64,000 nt of DNA, taken from positions 744,001 to 808,000 of the forward strand of contig JACCLO010000003.1 in assembly GCA_029448655.1 (NCBI GenBank). The letters run 5' to 3'. Below the pieces are notes generated by a model. That model did no database searches. It had not been told where the DNA came from and saw only the letters and a program-made list of their open reading frames with translations. The translations under genes and the position numbers were made by a program. This DNA comes from Wolfiporia cocos. Its lineage: Eukaryota > Basidiomycota > Agaricomycetes > Polyporales > Phaeolaceae. Every line of letters starts with the position of its first letter. The stretch's first letter is position 1. This document shows, in pieces, positions 37,259 through 48,242 of the stretch.

Positions 37259-38149
37259 TATTCGCCGGGCTGGCATAACGTTTGGTATGGATATGTATGT
37301 TGAAATGGCTGGATGTTGGAAACTTGACTTTGATTTTGCTTGGAAACTACGGAAGCCGTTACAGCGCATGTATATCTTGTTTGTTTAGATGTAGCAAATA
37401 ACATCCATTGTATCAACAGACCACTGCAATATCGATGGTACATGATTGCCTTGAAGAGTTGCGGCAGTGTCGGGAGAGCATGATGATGGCTTGGTCTTGG
37501 GCGCTGTCTGTCGAGAGTCTCTCGCGAATTTCTTCACCTTCAACGTGTAACCGCAACCTGTGGAAACCGGAAATATGCGTCATTGATCATACAACAACAT
37601 ACTCAGACTCCTCACCGGACACAATTACAGAATTAAAGCTCCCTGCGGCAGAATATCGTACAATACAGAATTGTAACGTGTCTGGCGTTAGCGGCAATGC
37701 TACTATCATACCCATGGTGCTAAATAGACACTAAGTCGTGTTTACTTGAGCATAACAGTTTCTGAATAATTTCTTATCGTTATGATCAAATTGCAGATTG
37801 CAATGTATGTATGCCTTATAAGTTGTAAAGGAGAACGGTATCATAAGTTCTGCGCATTCCAATCCAATCATCCAGGACCACCAAATATCACTAGAGCGTA
37901 ACAGTCAGCAACCAGTTATACACTCCCGATCCAAGGGAACAGTCCCTGCAAGATTTATCAATGAAGGAGACATATCGTGGAATAAACCATTATTCGTCGC
38001 TCACCGGTGGAACATAGAATGTTTGCGCTTTCATCAGCAAAAGGCGAGATAGTAGATAAGCGTAGATGAAGTAATGTCAGACTGGTATACGTTATCAGAC
38101 CGATTTAGGCCGATAAAATATGTTTTGTATTTTGACCTCTGGGAAAATA
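37259..38149. other. Intergenic, no gene seen
   Basis: A 108-codon plus frame at 37408-37734 has no motif and low plausibility. The rest is AT-rich. Confidence 0.35.
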
Positions 38150-38402
38150 TTGAGGCATCCGGTAAATTGTTGCAAAGTCACGGGTGGCATCTGGTGAACA
38201 CTGGGAAACTCATAAAGGCATCTGGTGGATTGTTTCACAGTTGCAGAGGCATCTGGTGGATTGTTTCACAGTTGTAGAGGCATCTGGTGGATTGTTGCAC
38301 AGTTGTAGAGGCATCTGGTGGATTGTTGCACAGTTGTAGAGGCATCTGGTGGATTGTTGCACAGTTGTAGAGGCATCTGGTGAATTGTTGCAAACTTACA
38401 AG
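38150..38402 (+). repeat. 31 bp minisatellite
   Basis: The unit AGGCATCTGGTGGATTGTTG with a CACAGTTGTAG tail is exactly 31 bp, with starts at 38216, 38247, 38278, 38309, 38340 and 38371. Degenerate copies lie upstream from about 38150. The third to fifth units are nearly identical, suggesting recent expansion. It is probably non-coding. Confidence 0.9.
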
Positions 38403-38856
38403 GGCCCCCGGTGAATGGTTTCAAGTCAGCCACCAGATGCCAGGCCTCATGGGCCAGAATGTATTGACTCAGACATTATATTGTGACCAATCGCCCAGAC
38501 TGATGATTAATCTGAGGCACTCGAAGTACGCCCAGGGCAAATTATAATTCGCGCGCGGTTACAATACAGTGGTCAATACTACTAATGGCATACTACATCG
38601 AGCGAATCTACTGGGCAGTCAGGAATCGCAGAAATCGTGGTGCAGAGTAGGTATTACAGCATTGCGAGGGAGGGAGATCGGAATATTTGAGTACGTGAGA
38701 GCAACGATCAATAAAAGCAGCAAAGACAGTGACAATTGTAGGGAGCGGGTCAGGCACAGAGCAATAAATTGATACGAGCAAGGAGCACTAGCAAGCAGCG
38801 AGAGCGTAGAGTCACAGAGCAGAGATGAGGCATCAGAAGAGCTCTAGGAAGGCGAG

Positions 38857-39018
38857 GATGAGGGGTCCGCCGAGGATGAGGGGTCCACTGAGGATGAGGG
38901 CTCCACCGAGGACGAGGGCTCAGCCGAGGACAAGGGCTCAGCCGAGGACGAGGGCTCCGCCGAGGATGAGGGCTCCGCCGAGGATGAGGGCTCCGCCGAG
39001 GATGAGGGCTCCGCCGAG
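38857..39018. repeat. Nine 18 bp in-frame repeats
   Basis: Nine contiguous 18 bp units of the type GATGAGGGCTCCGCCGAG. They are open in several frames: the minus strand reads repeated SSSAEP (part of a 136-codon frame, 39254-38844), while the plus strand reads EDEGSA without a start codon. The array lies just downstream of the DUF6698 gene and may be its low-complexity C-terminal tail. Confidence 0.85.
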
Positions 39019-39271
39019 GACGAGTGGTTTGGCGAGGACGGGGAGCTCGGCAAAGACAACATATCGGCGGAAGCAAGGGTGCCTTGCTCTAAGTTAACGC
39101 TCCCAGCGACTCTGCCCGCCGCTTCGTCAGCGGCAAAGCCAGCGAAGATGAGATCCAACGCGGACGGCCCCTCGAGTCTTCGAATCCTCTTCCCGTTGGG
39201 CGCAACAACCTTGACTTGTCTCCCCCATATTTCCCTAGGCTTATTGTGAGACACCTAAGGATCCGGTCCAC

Positions 39272-41010
39272 TTACTTGTTCCACCAAGCAATCGTCTTTT
39301 CCCCCCACTTCTTGTTGGTGAACAACTTGATGATGTTTTCGTAAAATTCTTGAATGACGAAATTGTCTTTGGCTTCGCTCCACGATTCCTGTGAGCTATA
39401 TGCAAAGTGTGCCTAAAAAAATTATTAGCGTTGCACGAGAATCGAGATCAGAACGTACGAGGCAGGCAGTATATGCGATTGTTTCCTTCGTCACGTCCTT
39501 CATCTTGTAATACTTGGATATTGAAGGGCGCCCAGGCCTGGCGCCAGGCGTATACTCGCTGAAACCAGCCTTTGGTCCTCTGAATAAGCAGCGGTAATTA
39601 TACTGAAGATGTCAGCAGAGTATCTCTGAGAAACTACGCACGTACCGCAGCCAAAATAGGCGACAGGAGTAGATTGATGTTGGGACGGTCCCTTACAAAT
39701 TCATTCTCGGGATAGCAGAGCGAGGGGAAGTGGTCCGCAGTAATCTCGACCTCGCCTTCGAGTGCTGCTCGACAAAATCTGTGCAAAACCATTAGAACGT
39801 AAATCAAGTAACAAGCGCGACTTACTCGGCAGGGTCTTCGTCAAAGTCATCTCGCCACTTGCGTGGCACAAGGAGCCGACCTGTGGCGGGGTGATGGAAT
39901 CCGCGTTTTTTCTTGTCAACGTTATGGTCAATTTTGGGGATGTCGGGGCGGTCGAGGTCAGGAAGATACGAGAGAGCTAGTCGTTTGAGCTTCGCAACAT
40001 CGTCGTTGCGTGCGTTGCGTGCCTTCGACGCGAGCTAACCAAAACATACAGTCAGAAGATGAGATCTCAAATATATGTACGCACGAATTTCGCCAGCTGT
40101 AGAGTGGCGTCGGGATACATCTCAAAGTAAGCGATTTGCGCACGCAGGCAAGGACAAGCTCGGATGAGCTTGTGATAGTCGTCGAGTTGGCGTCGGATCT
40201 CATCATTAGAGCTGCGCGCTATCAGACAGCGAAAAAATGCGCAATACCTGCATATATGTGCACTATATGGGTGCATATATGCAGGTATCTCGGAGCGTAA
40301 ATCAAGAAAAACGCACAGACGCTTGAACTCAGACGTGCACCATTCGGCTTCCGGGACTCCATCGAGCGTCATCCCAATCTCCAGGGAAAGCTTGATGTCC
40401 ATGAAGGTATTAATGGCGCGCATGACCCATCGGCCTGCCTCCGCATATGATACGAGACACCAGCTGGCGATGCGGTATCAGAAAGGCGCATATATGCTGC
40501 AAAACTGGCAACTTACCTATTTGCAGGGATGACAGACTTCGCATCCTTGTGCTGCATGCAGTTGATCAGGTCTTTGAATTCCTTCTTAAGTCCCGGCAGC
40601 TTGAGTACCGGGTCCTCGTCTTCTTCGTCCTCGTCCACTTCTCTCTCCTCTGGATCTTCTTGATTTTCTTGATTCTCTTGATTTTCTTGATCTTCATTTT
40701 CTTGATTGCTTGCCTCGTCCTCTTCTTCGTCCGAAGATTCGTCTCACGCGCGTCTCGCATTGGAGGCTCTGCCTGCTGTTGCTGCTCCAGCAGTGACTTC
40801 CTCGCCAGAGGAGCGGCGATGGTGAGAAGCACCGGTCGAGTCCACGCGAGCGCGCTTCACTGCCGGCTGATCATCCTCCTCACGCGTTGTTTGCGCACCT
40901 TTATAGGCTGGCCGTGGGCCTGGACGGGAAGCTGGCGTAGACTGGGAATGTTGCGCATGAGCGGTGGCTCCCTTGGCACGAGAAGCTAAGGATCCAGATG
41001 CGCGAGCCAT
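39272..41010 (-). pseudogene. DUF6698 family gene with one in-frame stop
   Basis: This Agaricomycete family of unknown function is frequent near transposons. Exon 1 (41010-40517) starts MARASGSLASRAKG and runs through an acidic EDQENQENQEN region to KEFKDLI. Later exons give YAEAGRWVMRAI, then CPCLRAQIAYFEMYPDA, then ARNARNDDVAKLKRLAL with KRGFHHPATGRLLVP, then EVEITADHFPSLCYPENEF, then RPSISKYYKMKDVTKETIAYTA. The last, AHFAYSSQESW with EFYENIIKLF and KTIAWWN, is a strong family pattern. Introns are canonical. The only lesion is a TGA at 40744-40746 inside exon 1 (ARRA, stop, DESSDEEE). The upstream base context (CGCGTGA) fits a CGA to TGA change. The 3' end is uncertain: WWNK followed directly by TAA (39272), or splicing into the 18 bp-repeat frame. 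It may be translated from a downstream start. Confidence 0.7.
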
Positions 41011-41179
41011 ATTTGATATAGTCGAGGCTCGCCTATCAGTGAAGAAGACTACGGAGATGAAGGAACGAGATTGAGTTGCGGAAGCCGACGCGCGCTCCGT
41101 TTTAAGCGCGTAACGCGCTCACGTGCTCTCTCCACGCTTCAGCATAAATCAAGCTCTACTTTTTTTTGTGAACGTAATA

Positions 41180-42678
41180 ACGGCATAGAGTCTGCTGAAC
41201 TGTAGAAGGCGCGAGCAGTTGAGGAAGTGGCCCTGCGCCGGCCCTGATCTTGTGCTTCCTGCAGAGCGAGGCACGAATCTGAAAACGCGACCAGGTGACG
41301 TCACATCTGTGACGCGACGCGCCCTGACGCGCCTGACGCGTCGGTGGCTGGTTCCTCCTATGGCGCCTCCGACCTCCCACTTGATTCTGAGCTTAGTCCT
41401 TAGCATTTGATGACTCTAAATTGCTAGAGCTCTTGAGCGAGTTACTATTGAAGCAATACAAGGTCTCTCCTTGAAGTTGAAGTCTGCGAGTGTTCCACAT
41501 GGCAGCTAAATATCATAGACATGCTACTGTCAATCAATTAGATGAGATATGTGGTCAAGATAATGTTTATAATGTATACATATGAGTAGAGAAACATAGT
41601 TCTGAGAATATGAATGCGTAACATAGCGTATTTACCACTATAAATACCGTGCACTATGATGTCACAGTGTCTCCAAGGTTGCAAAGTGGTAGAGAGTCCA
41701 ATTCGTATTATCTGTACCTTTTGCCATTGCACAATATACTATATCATATAAGCTATATACAAAAACATTTTCATGATTTAAGGATTGACTCTCAGTGAGT
41801 GGTGGGGCGTTCCATTGGGTGGTGTCTAAAACACATGCCAATCTTTGAATAGGCATATTATATTAACAAGCATGATCGGGCGGTCGCTATAGTAGTATCA
41901 TCTTCTTCATTGTATTAAGATAGTATGTGTATATTTATACACTATGTAGCCGTACAGATCTCACGCAGCACATGTTCTACGACCGCATGTCTGTTTCGGC
42001 CCTGACTTTCTCGATATTTTCCTACACCACTCACCAAAGAGCAACGATAAAATCATGATCACAGCACTTAAGTATACAGTGGATCCTACACTATATGTGA
42101 CTAGAGCTTCAGGATTTCTGACAATGTGTTGCCGTAGCTGTGGACTGCACAACTCGAATGATGTCGAAATCTGCTTCAGCCACTTCAGCCACCCAGACGA
42201 AAGTTTGGGGTTTATCTGAGTTTCAATAGTAGTTAGGGTTACACATTTGGTCAATGCGCGCTCACGCTTGAGCAATTGAGTCTCGTCCATTTCTCAGATA
42301 CGGTCTCAACTGCATGATCGCTTTGATAATAATTCGCACTGTCTAGGAAGGCGCGAGAAGTTGAGGGAGTGGCCCTGCGACGGCCCTGATCTTGTACTTC
42401 CTGCAGAGCAAGAATAAATAAATTCTGAGCTTGAGCAATTGAGTCTTGTCCATTTCTCCAGTACGGTATGAGTTACATGATCGCTTTGATAATAATTCGC
42501 GCTGTCTATGGAGGTGCGAGAAGTTGAGGAAGTGGCCCGGCGCTATCTCTGATCTTGTGCTTCCTGCAGAGCGAGACTAAAATAACTCTGAGCTTGAGCA
42601 ATTGAGTCTCGTCCATTTCTCCAGTACGGTATGAATTGCATGATCGCTTTGATCATTATGCGTGGTCAGTCGACATTA
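41180..42678. repeat. About 163 bp satellite array, left part
   Basis: Units share TTGAGCAATTGAGTCTCGTC, ATGATCGCTTTGATAATAA and AGAAGTTGAGGAAGTGGCCC. Unit starts near 42268, 42431 and 42594 are 163 bp apart; a diverged unit lies at 41180-41300. Shared motifs across the 41.4-42.2 kb stretch are weak. There is no coding. Confidence 0.75.
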
Positions 42679-43386
42679 TGTTACGATTATTTTGATTTCT
42701 CGAATATCCGCAGAACTCACCACCGGTCGAATACGATACAGGGACTTGTCGCGCAACCAACTCCCCTGGCTACTCGTGACTCTACTGGGCGCATCCCCAG
42801 TTGTACTAGTCTATAGGGCACGTTTCATCACTGGCAGATCCAACTCTGCCACCGTTTCATGTTCATCGTTTATTAGCTGATAGATGGCGTTCAACCGCCA
42901 TCATTCCTATCTATCGTCTCGGATATATCACTACATACTTATCAAACGTTTGGTACTATAGCGTAGATAGTATCGGTGACATCTGGGACAGGCTTGACCC
43001 CTGGAAGCTAACGTAGTATATAAACTCGTGTACTTACTGTCGAAGCTCTTTAGCTCGACCTTGTTGTACAAACAAGAAGTCTTATACTCGTTCTCAAACG
43101 TAGGAAACTACGCTCAGTATTTTTCACTCGAGCAATCGAACGACTAAGTCCTCGAAGTGCACATTGACTTCTTGGACTTAGGCGAGTCTTATATTCTACT
43201 CGACTCGCACCTGAACAGATTGTATCCTCTAACGCGTATTGGATATTGACCGATCTCCTAAGGACTTCACTTGGGACCCGAAGGCATCTAACGAGTATTT
43301 GCCTTGCACACGGCTGCGTGCCTACGTGCAGAAGAACAATTTATATTCGCGACTCGAATATACGGACGGGTATTCGACCCGTAACA
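42679..43386 (+). repeat. Solo LTR of the chromovirus family
   Basis: This is a 708 bp copy of the LTRs at 51972 and 59723, here in plus (sense) orientation, beginning TGTTACGATTATT and ending CCCGTAACA. It is flanked by a perfect 5 bp duplication CATTA (42674-42678 and 43387-43391). The TATA near 43013 and the primer segment AGCTCGACCTT at 43052-43062 are intact. It arose by LTR-LTR recombination of a full element inside the satellite. Confidence 0.95.
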
Positions 43387-43391
43387 CATTA

Positions 43392-43990
43392 TACCCTTGC
43401 GCTAGTTCATCCCTGAGCTTGAGTAATTGAGTCTCGTCCATTTCTCTAATGCGATATTAATCAAATGATTACTGTGTGAGCACTTTAAATGGTCAGGAAC
43501 ATAATACCGCTGCGCTAGTTCGTCTTAGAGCTCGAGTAATTGAGTCTCGTCCATTTCTCAGATACGTTCCCAATTATATGATCGCTTTGATAATAATTCG
43601 CGCTGTCTAGGAAGGCGCGAGAAGTTGAGGAAGTGGCCCTGCGCTGGCCCTGATCTTGTGCTTCCTGCAGAGCGAGAATAAATAAATTCTGAGCTTGAGC
43701 AACTGAGTCTCGTCCATTTCTCAATTACGATGTTGACAAAATGATTACAATGTGGGAGATCAAATGATCACTTTGAATACAATATAGGCCGTCCAACTAG
43801 TGGGGAACACAACACCATCACGCTGATATACTCCTGAGCTTGAGTAATTGAGTCTCGTCCATTTCTCACAGTGCGTCTTTATATTGCCATCGATTTGATT
43901 GAGTATGCGCACTGTCCATCGATCTGTGGATGTCCTACTTTGTTAGCTCACCCTTAGAGTTTTACAATTGAGCCTAGCTCATTTCCCACA
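43392..43990. repeat. About 163 bp satellite array, right part
   Basis: The array resumes after the solo LTR, with unit starts near 43419, 43531, 43695 and 43840. Some units are shortened to about 112-145 bp, indicating internal deletions. Confidence 0.75.
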
Positions 43991-44277
43991 TACGATCCCG
44001 AACGAATTAGCAATCGCAATATTATGCACGCTAAACAACAATATAGAAACATACACAATTCCTGAATGATATTATGCATAAACAAATATAGTAAAAATTT
44101 CAATATATTACTAGAAGATTGTATCAATTATTCGAAGTTGAAACTATCCATATCCATCAAGATCTGAGTCCGGAATCAAGTTTGAGGTCGTAAGCGCCTT
44201 ATGGTCGATCGGCCACTGACGCGTCAAGACGCGTCGCGATAAACACGTGACTAACACATGACCGCGTCCAATCATTC

Positions 44278-44532
44278 CACTTTCGTGTTCGGACCTCTAC
44301 ACTTCGAGACATTGCGAGCGACAGCGATTCTGAATAAACTACTGATAGCGTACATATTTGGAACATTTGTGATGTATACATCCATCATACATCACAAACG
44401 TTCCAAATATGGAATAAAATTCTTCTGATATCTCGCTCGTTACATACTTATTCTCTGTACGCTATCAGTAGTTTATTCAGAATTGCTGTCGCTCGCAATG
44501 TCTCGAAGTGTAGAGGTCCGAACACGAAAGTG
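44278..44532. repeat. 255 bp foldback element
   Basis: Outer inverted arms (44278-44353 and 44457-44532) start CACTTTCGTGTTCGG and are nearly perfect over about 75 bp. Between them a second hairpin (TTTGGAAC...GTTCCAAA, with TGTGATGTATAC and its complement at the centre, about 44355-44413) is nested. I found no clear target duplication. It could be a MITE or a transcribed hairpin. Confidence 0.75.
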
Positions 44533-45107
44533 GCTGAGGTCGATCAACAGATTCGAACTCCACAATCTAATCAAGATTACATAATACTTGCCAATCTAAG
44601 CGCAAGAAGCAGCATTGAGCGCGTACAATGCATTTGATCCGTTCGGAGCGCTCATGGACAAGGCTCGACGCCTGGACATAATGGAATTGAAATGATTATA
44701 TTATTGACTTTGTTGCATTCTGTGTGCTCTTGAACACAGAATCAAAGTATGACACAAAGACAAGTCTATTGACGTGATGGTGCACGTGAGCGACACCGCC
44801 CTACGCGTTTTGCTTTTTTGCTTTTTCTCTATTGAACGCCACGACTACAAGCTATATATTTATTACTATCTGCAACAGTACAAGAGGGACGGGAAAAACA
44901 AATCTCAATTTAATGAGGAGAGGCGGAATTTCTATTGCACAACAACAGACTTTACACTCTGCATAGCAAGACATACGTTGAGAGACGATAGCAGCGACAG
45001 GAGCGAACACTAACGATGGTAGCATACAATAATACTGAACAAAAGCGACGATAGCAACAGCAGGCCGTACTTGCAAAAATAAGAAGCGATGTGATTTATG
45101 CGATGAA
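44533..45107. other. Spacer
   Basis: This contains a weak tRNA-like relic on the minus strand near 44545-44610 and otherwise short frames. No gene is supported. Confidence 0.35.
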
Positions 45108-46072
45108 TCAGACGTTGCGGCGGACACGTTTAGTATCTGCGCGCGCGCTGTCCCCGTCGTCTGTGATATTTCTCTTGCATTTGCTAAACGTTTGATGTCC
45201 TCTGGAGGCATCCTCTATGAGAGTAGTGTCTTCGTCCGGAGCAGACTGGCTAGAGATGGCGACGTTGTTGGGAGGCGGAACGGGAGGCCGCTGAAAATCA
45301 ACGATGAGATTGAGAAAACACCCCCTAACAGGTGTATCACATACCCAAGTGATTTTTTTGTCGGGGAATGCGGTTGGTATTTTCTTTGGGTCAGGGAGAA
45401 GGTCACTATATGCGCATATATTCAGCTTAAAATGGGCCGAGCTGGGCACTATGCGTTAAGACTCACTGTATGCAGAAGCCCTGCGAAATCATTATCTCGT
45501 CCTCCATCCTTCCTTGGCCACGCTTGTCCAGGCCTAATCTTATATTTCCTAATGCCTGGAAGAGGACTGCAGTAGTAGTGCGGGCGGCCTCCCACGAGCT
45601 ATGCCGCTCGTGCGGGTATTTGACATCGGCATTATGAAAGTCGCCTAGTAATACTGAGGAGAGCCAAGTTGCCCTATGAGCAATTGAAAGAGAATCTACA
45701 AGCATTTCATAGGCAACGGGGCGGTAAAAAGGAATAGTCGCGCCCAAAGCACGCGAGTCAGCGGGGGGGGGGGGGTGTAGCGCTGCAACTCTTTTATGAG
45801 ATTGGTAGTGCGCGTGGAAATTATGTCGATGGCAAAGATAATGTCGCTGGAGTGGACAGTCTCTGAGGATAGTCCGAAGTCACTGCGAGACACGTCCAAG
45901 GACATTGCGAAGTGGGTGGAAAGATAAGGGAAAAAACGTTGAAGTGGGCGAGCATACCTATAAGCGCCATATTACCTATTATGGAGTTGACGCCACCGTG
46001 ATAAGGTTCTGGACTTCCATAAATGGTCATCGACCTCGGCCACTTTGACTTCTGACTTTCATACCTCCCCAC
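45108..46072 (-). CDS. Hypothetical protein, spliced, with homopolymer frameshift
   Basis: Consecutive minus-strand pieces join at plausible splice sites: MTIYGSPEPYHGGVNSIIGNMALI (ends near 45960), then SRSDFGLSSETVHSSDIIFAIDIIS, then FYRPVAYEMLVDSLSIAHRATWL through GQGRMEDEIMISQGFCIQ. The last exon starts LNICAYSDLLPDPKKIPTAF and ends KRVRRNV at 45108, a basic, possibly nuclear-localising tail. A run of 13 C on the minus strand (45763-45775) separates two reading frames: 13 gives a shift, and a length different by one unit would keep the frame. I do not recognise the family. The 5' end approaches the 124 bp satellite and may be truncated. Confidence 0.5.
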
Positions 46073-46204
46073 ATTGCAATACAGTGCATGTCATCTGCTT
46101 TGCTATATGTTTTATATAGAATAGCTAGGCAATGAGCAAGAAATGTGTAATTTATTAATCCAGGTTTGTGGTGTATTATAAGCTAAGTCCTTACTCATGC
46201 GCTT

Positions 46205-46365
46205 AGGAATGCGCATAGTATCACTTACCTACTGCACCAGGAGCGTGTACAGTATACGACCAAGACAGAAGGAAGGCTCAATGACGTCGAGTTAAGCACT
46301 CACCTTCCTCATATTCATTTAGAAGAGTAGAGATGCGCACAGTATCACTTACCTACTGCACCAGG
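46205..46365. repeat. About 124 bp satellite, left part
   Basis: The unit is typified by GAGCGTGTACAGTATACGAC, GAAGGAAGGCTC and TTACCTACTGCACCAGG. It continues after the TRIM at 46972. Subtracting the TRIM, units are about 123-125 bp apart. Confidence 0.8.
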
Positions 46366-46557
46366 TGTTACGAGTCTAACACGGCTGAGCCCACGGGAAG
46401 TGGTAAGCGTGTGAAACCGTTTACCCAATTAGGCAACAGGGAACATGCTTATATACCTGGAACCACAGTCTCGCCTAACCGCGAGATTACGCCCTTTTAG
46501 CGAAAAGGGCTAAATGCCTTGCATAGCACGCTGGTGGTTCTGCGTGCGACCGTAACA
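46366..46557 (+). repeat. 5' LTR of the TRIM
   Basis: 192 bp. TATA (TTATATA) lies at 46449-46455 and the primer segment AACCGCGAGAT at 46477-46487. Confidence 0.9.
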
Positions 46558-46559
46558 GT

Positions 46560-46570
46560 ATCTCGCGGTT
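46560..46570 (+). promoter_or_regulatory. Self-primer binding site of the TRIM
   Basis: ATCTCGCGGTT, two bases after the 5' LTR, is the exact complement of AACCGCGAGAT at 46477-46487, which lies about 25 bp downstream of the TATA. The 11 nt length and placement match Tf1-type self-priming. Confidence 0.75.
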
Positions 46571-46780
46571 TCCCGGTCGCAGGTTCGACTCCCGTTGTCG
46601 ACATGCGGCTGAGAGCACACCTAGTAGGCGCTTATAAACGGTGAACGGTAGCTCGGGGATTAGGTGTACGTACCACCTTTCCTGACCAATTGGGGGTGTC
46701 TCCAACGGCGAAGCGCTTGAGCCCATCGAGGGGGATGGTAGAGCATGTTGGGGACAACACACACCTTAAGCGGGAGGTAG

Positions 46781-46971
46781 TGTTACGAGTCTAACACGGC
46801 TGAGCCCACGGGAAGTGGTAAGCGTGTGAAACCGTTACCCAATTAGGCAACAGGGAACGTGCTTATATACCTGGAACCACAGTCTCGCCTAACCGCGAGA
46901 TTACGCCCTTTTAGTGAAGGGGGCTAAATGCCTTGCATAGCACGCTGGTGGTTCTGCGTGCGACCGTAACA
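46781..46971 (+). repeat. 3' LTR of the TRIM
   Basis: 191 bp. It differs from the 5' copy by a few bases only (for example in the CCGTTTACCC and TTTTAGCGAAAAGG regions). Confidence 0.9.
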
Positions 46972-47880
46972 CCAGGAGCGTGTACAGTATATGACCGAGA
47001 CCGAAGGAAGGCTCGATGATGTCGAGTTAAGCACTCACCTTCCTCATATTCGATTAGAAGAGTAGAGATGCGCGGTAAGAACCTACTCACATATTATGTT
47101 AGAAGCGTGTACAATATACGACCGAGACGAAGGAAGGCTCGATGATGTTGGGTGATGTACTCACCTTTTGCAAAAAAAAAAATAGAGCCACGCGAGTAAG
47201 TAGCCTAGTTGAGTGTTCTTGGTGAGGAACATGTAGATGCGCGCGAGGAAGTAGCCTAGCATGACGAGGAACATGTAGATGTGCGCGAGGAATTAGTCTG
47301 GCTCGACGGTCCGAGTAAGGCACAGATAGGTGCGCGAGATCTGCAATTGCAAATTCTTGTGTTCGCGTCTTCGTTTATTGGGCGTTCCGTTGGTCTTCGC
47401 GTCTTCTTCCGCTTGGCACCCCGCTGGGCGTTCCGAGAGATGATCGACCTATTGCGAGCACAGTGTGTGGGTGTACAGATGAGATGACTCGCGGGTCATT
47501 GTCACCATTGCTACAAAGTCCAAATTGGCCGTCAATGCATCAAGGATAGTATATGACCGAGACCGAAGGAAGGCTCAATGACGTCGGAATAAGAACTCAC
47601 CATTCATGTCTACGCTTAGAGGGTAGAGATGCGCGCAGTAACACTAACCTACTGCACCAGGAGCATGTACAGTATACGACCGAGACCGAAGGAAGGCTCG
47701 ATGACGCTAAGTTAGGCACTCACCTTTCTCATATGCGCTTAGAAAGGTAGAAGTGCTCACGGAAATACTCACCTAATGCATCAGGAGCGTGTACAGGATA
47801 CAACCGAGACCGAAGGAAGGCTCGATGACGTTAAGCTAAGCACTCACCTTTCTCATATGCGCTTAGATATGTGCAAGACA
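46972..47880. repeat. About 124 bp satellite, right part, with interspersed spacer
   Basis: GAAGGAAGGCTC recurs near 47001, 47128, 47564, 47689 and 47813 (the last intervals are 125 and 124 bp). Between 47165 and 47540 a different short repeat occurs (GAGGAACATGTAGATG at about 47223, 47264 and again near 47906), and GGGCGTTCCG recurs. It is non-coding. Confidence 0.75.
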
Positions 47881-48242
47881 GTAGTCTAGCCAAGGCATCT
47901 AAACGAGGAACATGTAGATGTGCGCGAGGAAGCATTGATACTAGCTTCTTCCGTTGGGCGTTCCGGTCAGTTAGCGTTCCGTTGGGCGTTCCGAGATGCG
48001 GTCAGGTGCTATCTCCTATAGTCAGATACTCTCAGCGACAAGTTAAGGTTGGAACGCGGAAAAAGCAACCGGATATGAGAGGGAGTTGTTAGGGAGTCGT
48101 GAAGCCGTGGTACATGCGTGCGAGAAAGTGGCTAACTCAAGAAGAAACGCGTGCTTGACGCGTCTGTGGCATCCGGTGCTTGCAGTTATCCACGACCCTT
48201 TACTCGATTATGCACCTTGTTTTCTGGACTATCTTTCTATAC

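Larger units (their letters stand above)
46366..46971 (+). mobile_element. TRIM: 606 bp terminal-repeat retrotransposon in miniature
   Basis: Direct LTRs of 192 bp (46366-46557) and 191 bp (46781-46971) begin TGTTACGAGTC and end CGACCGTAACA. They flank a 223 bp interior and are bounded by a perfect 5 bp duplication CCAGG (46361-46365 and 46972-46976). The polypurine tract GCGGGAGGTAG abuts the 3' LTR and a self-primer site follows the 5' LTR, so it is plus-oriented. The interior has no coding capacity but contains a B-box-like GGTTCGACTCC near 46583. The LTR termini (TGTTACG/CGTAACA) are the same as those of the chromovirus at 51972. Confidence 0.9.

Noticed and set aside
38857..39060. Acidic EDEGSA repeat on the plus strand as a protein
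   Set aside because: The frame opens directly after a TAG with no ATG or acceptor that makes sense. The minus-strand reading is contiguous with a longer frame.
44540..44615. tRNA gene on the minus strand
   Set aside because: A B-box-like GTTCGAATC and a plausible anticodon stem are present, but the acceptor and D arms do not pair. At best it is a relic.
46558..46610. tRNA-primed binding site in the TRIM
   Set aside because: No TGG-type tRNA 3' complement follows the LTR. The tRNA-like GGTTCGACTCC is in sense orientation and 25 bp inside, while an exact 11 nt self-complement sits at the proper place.
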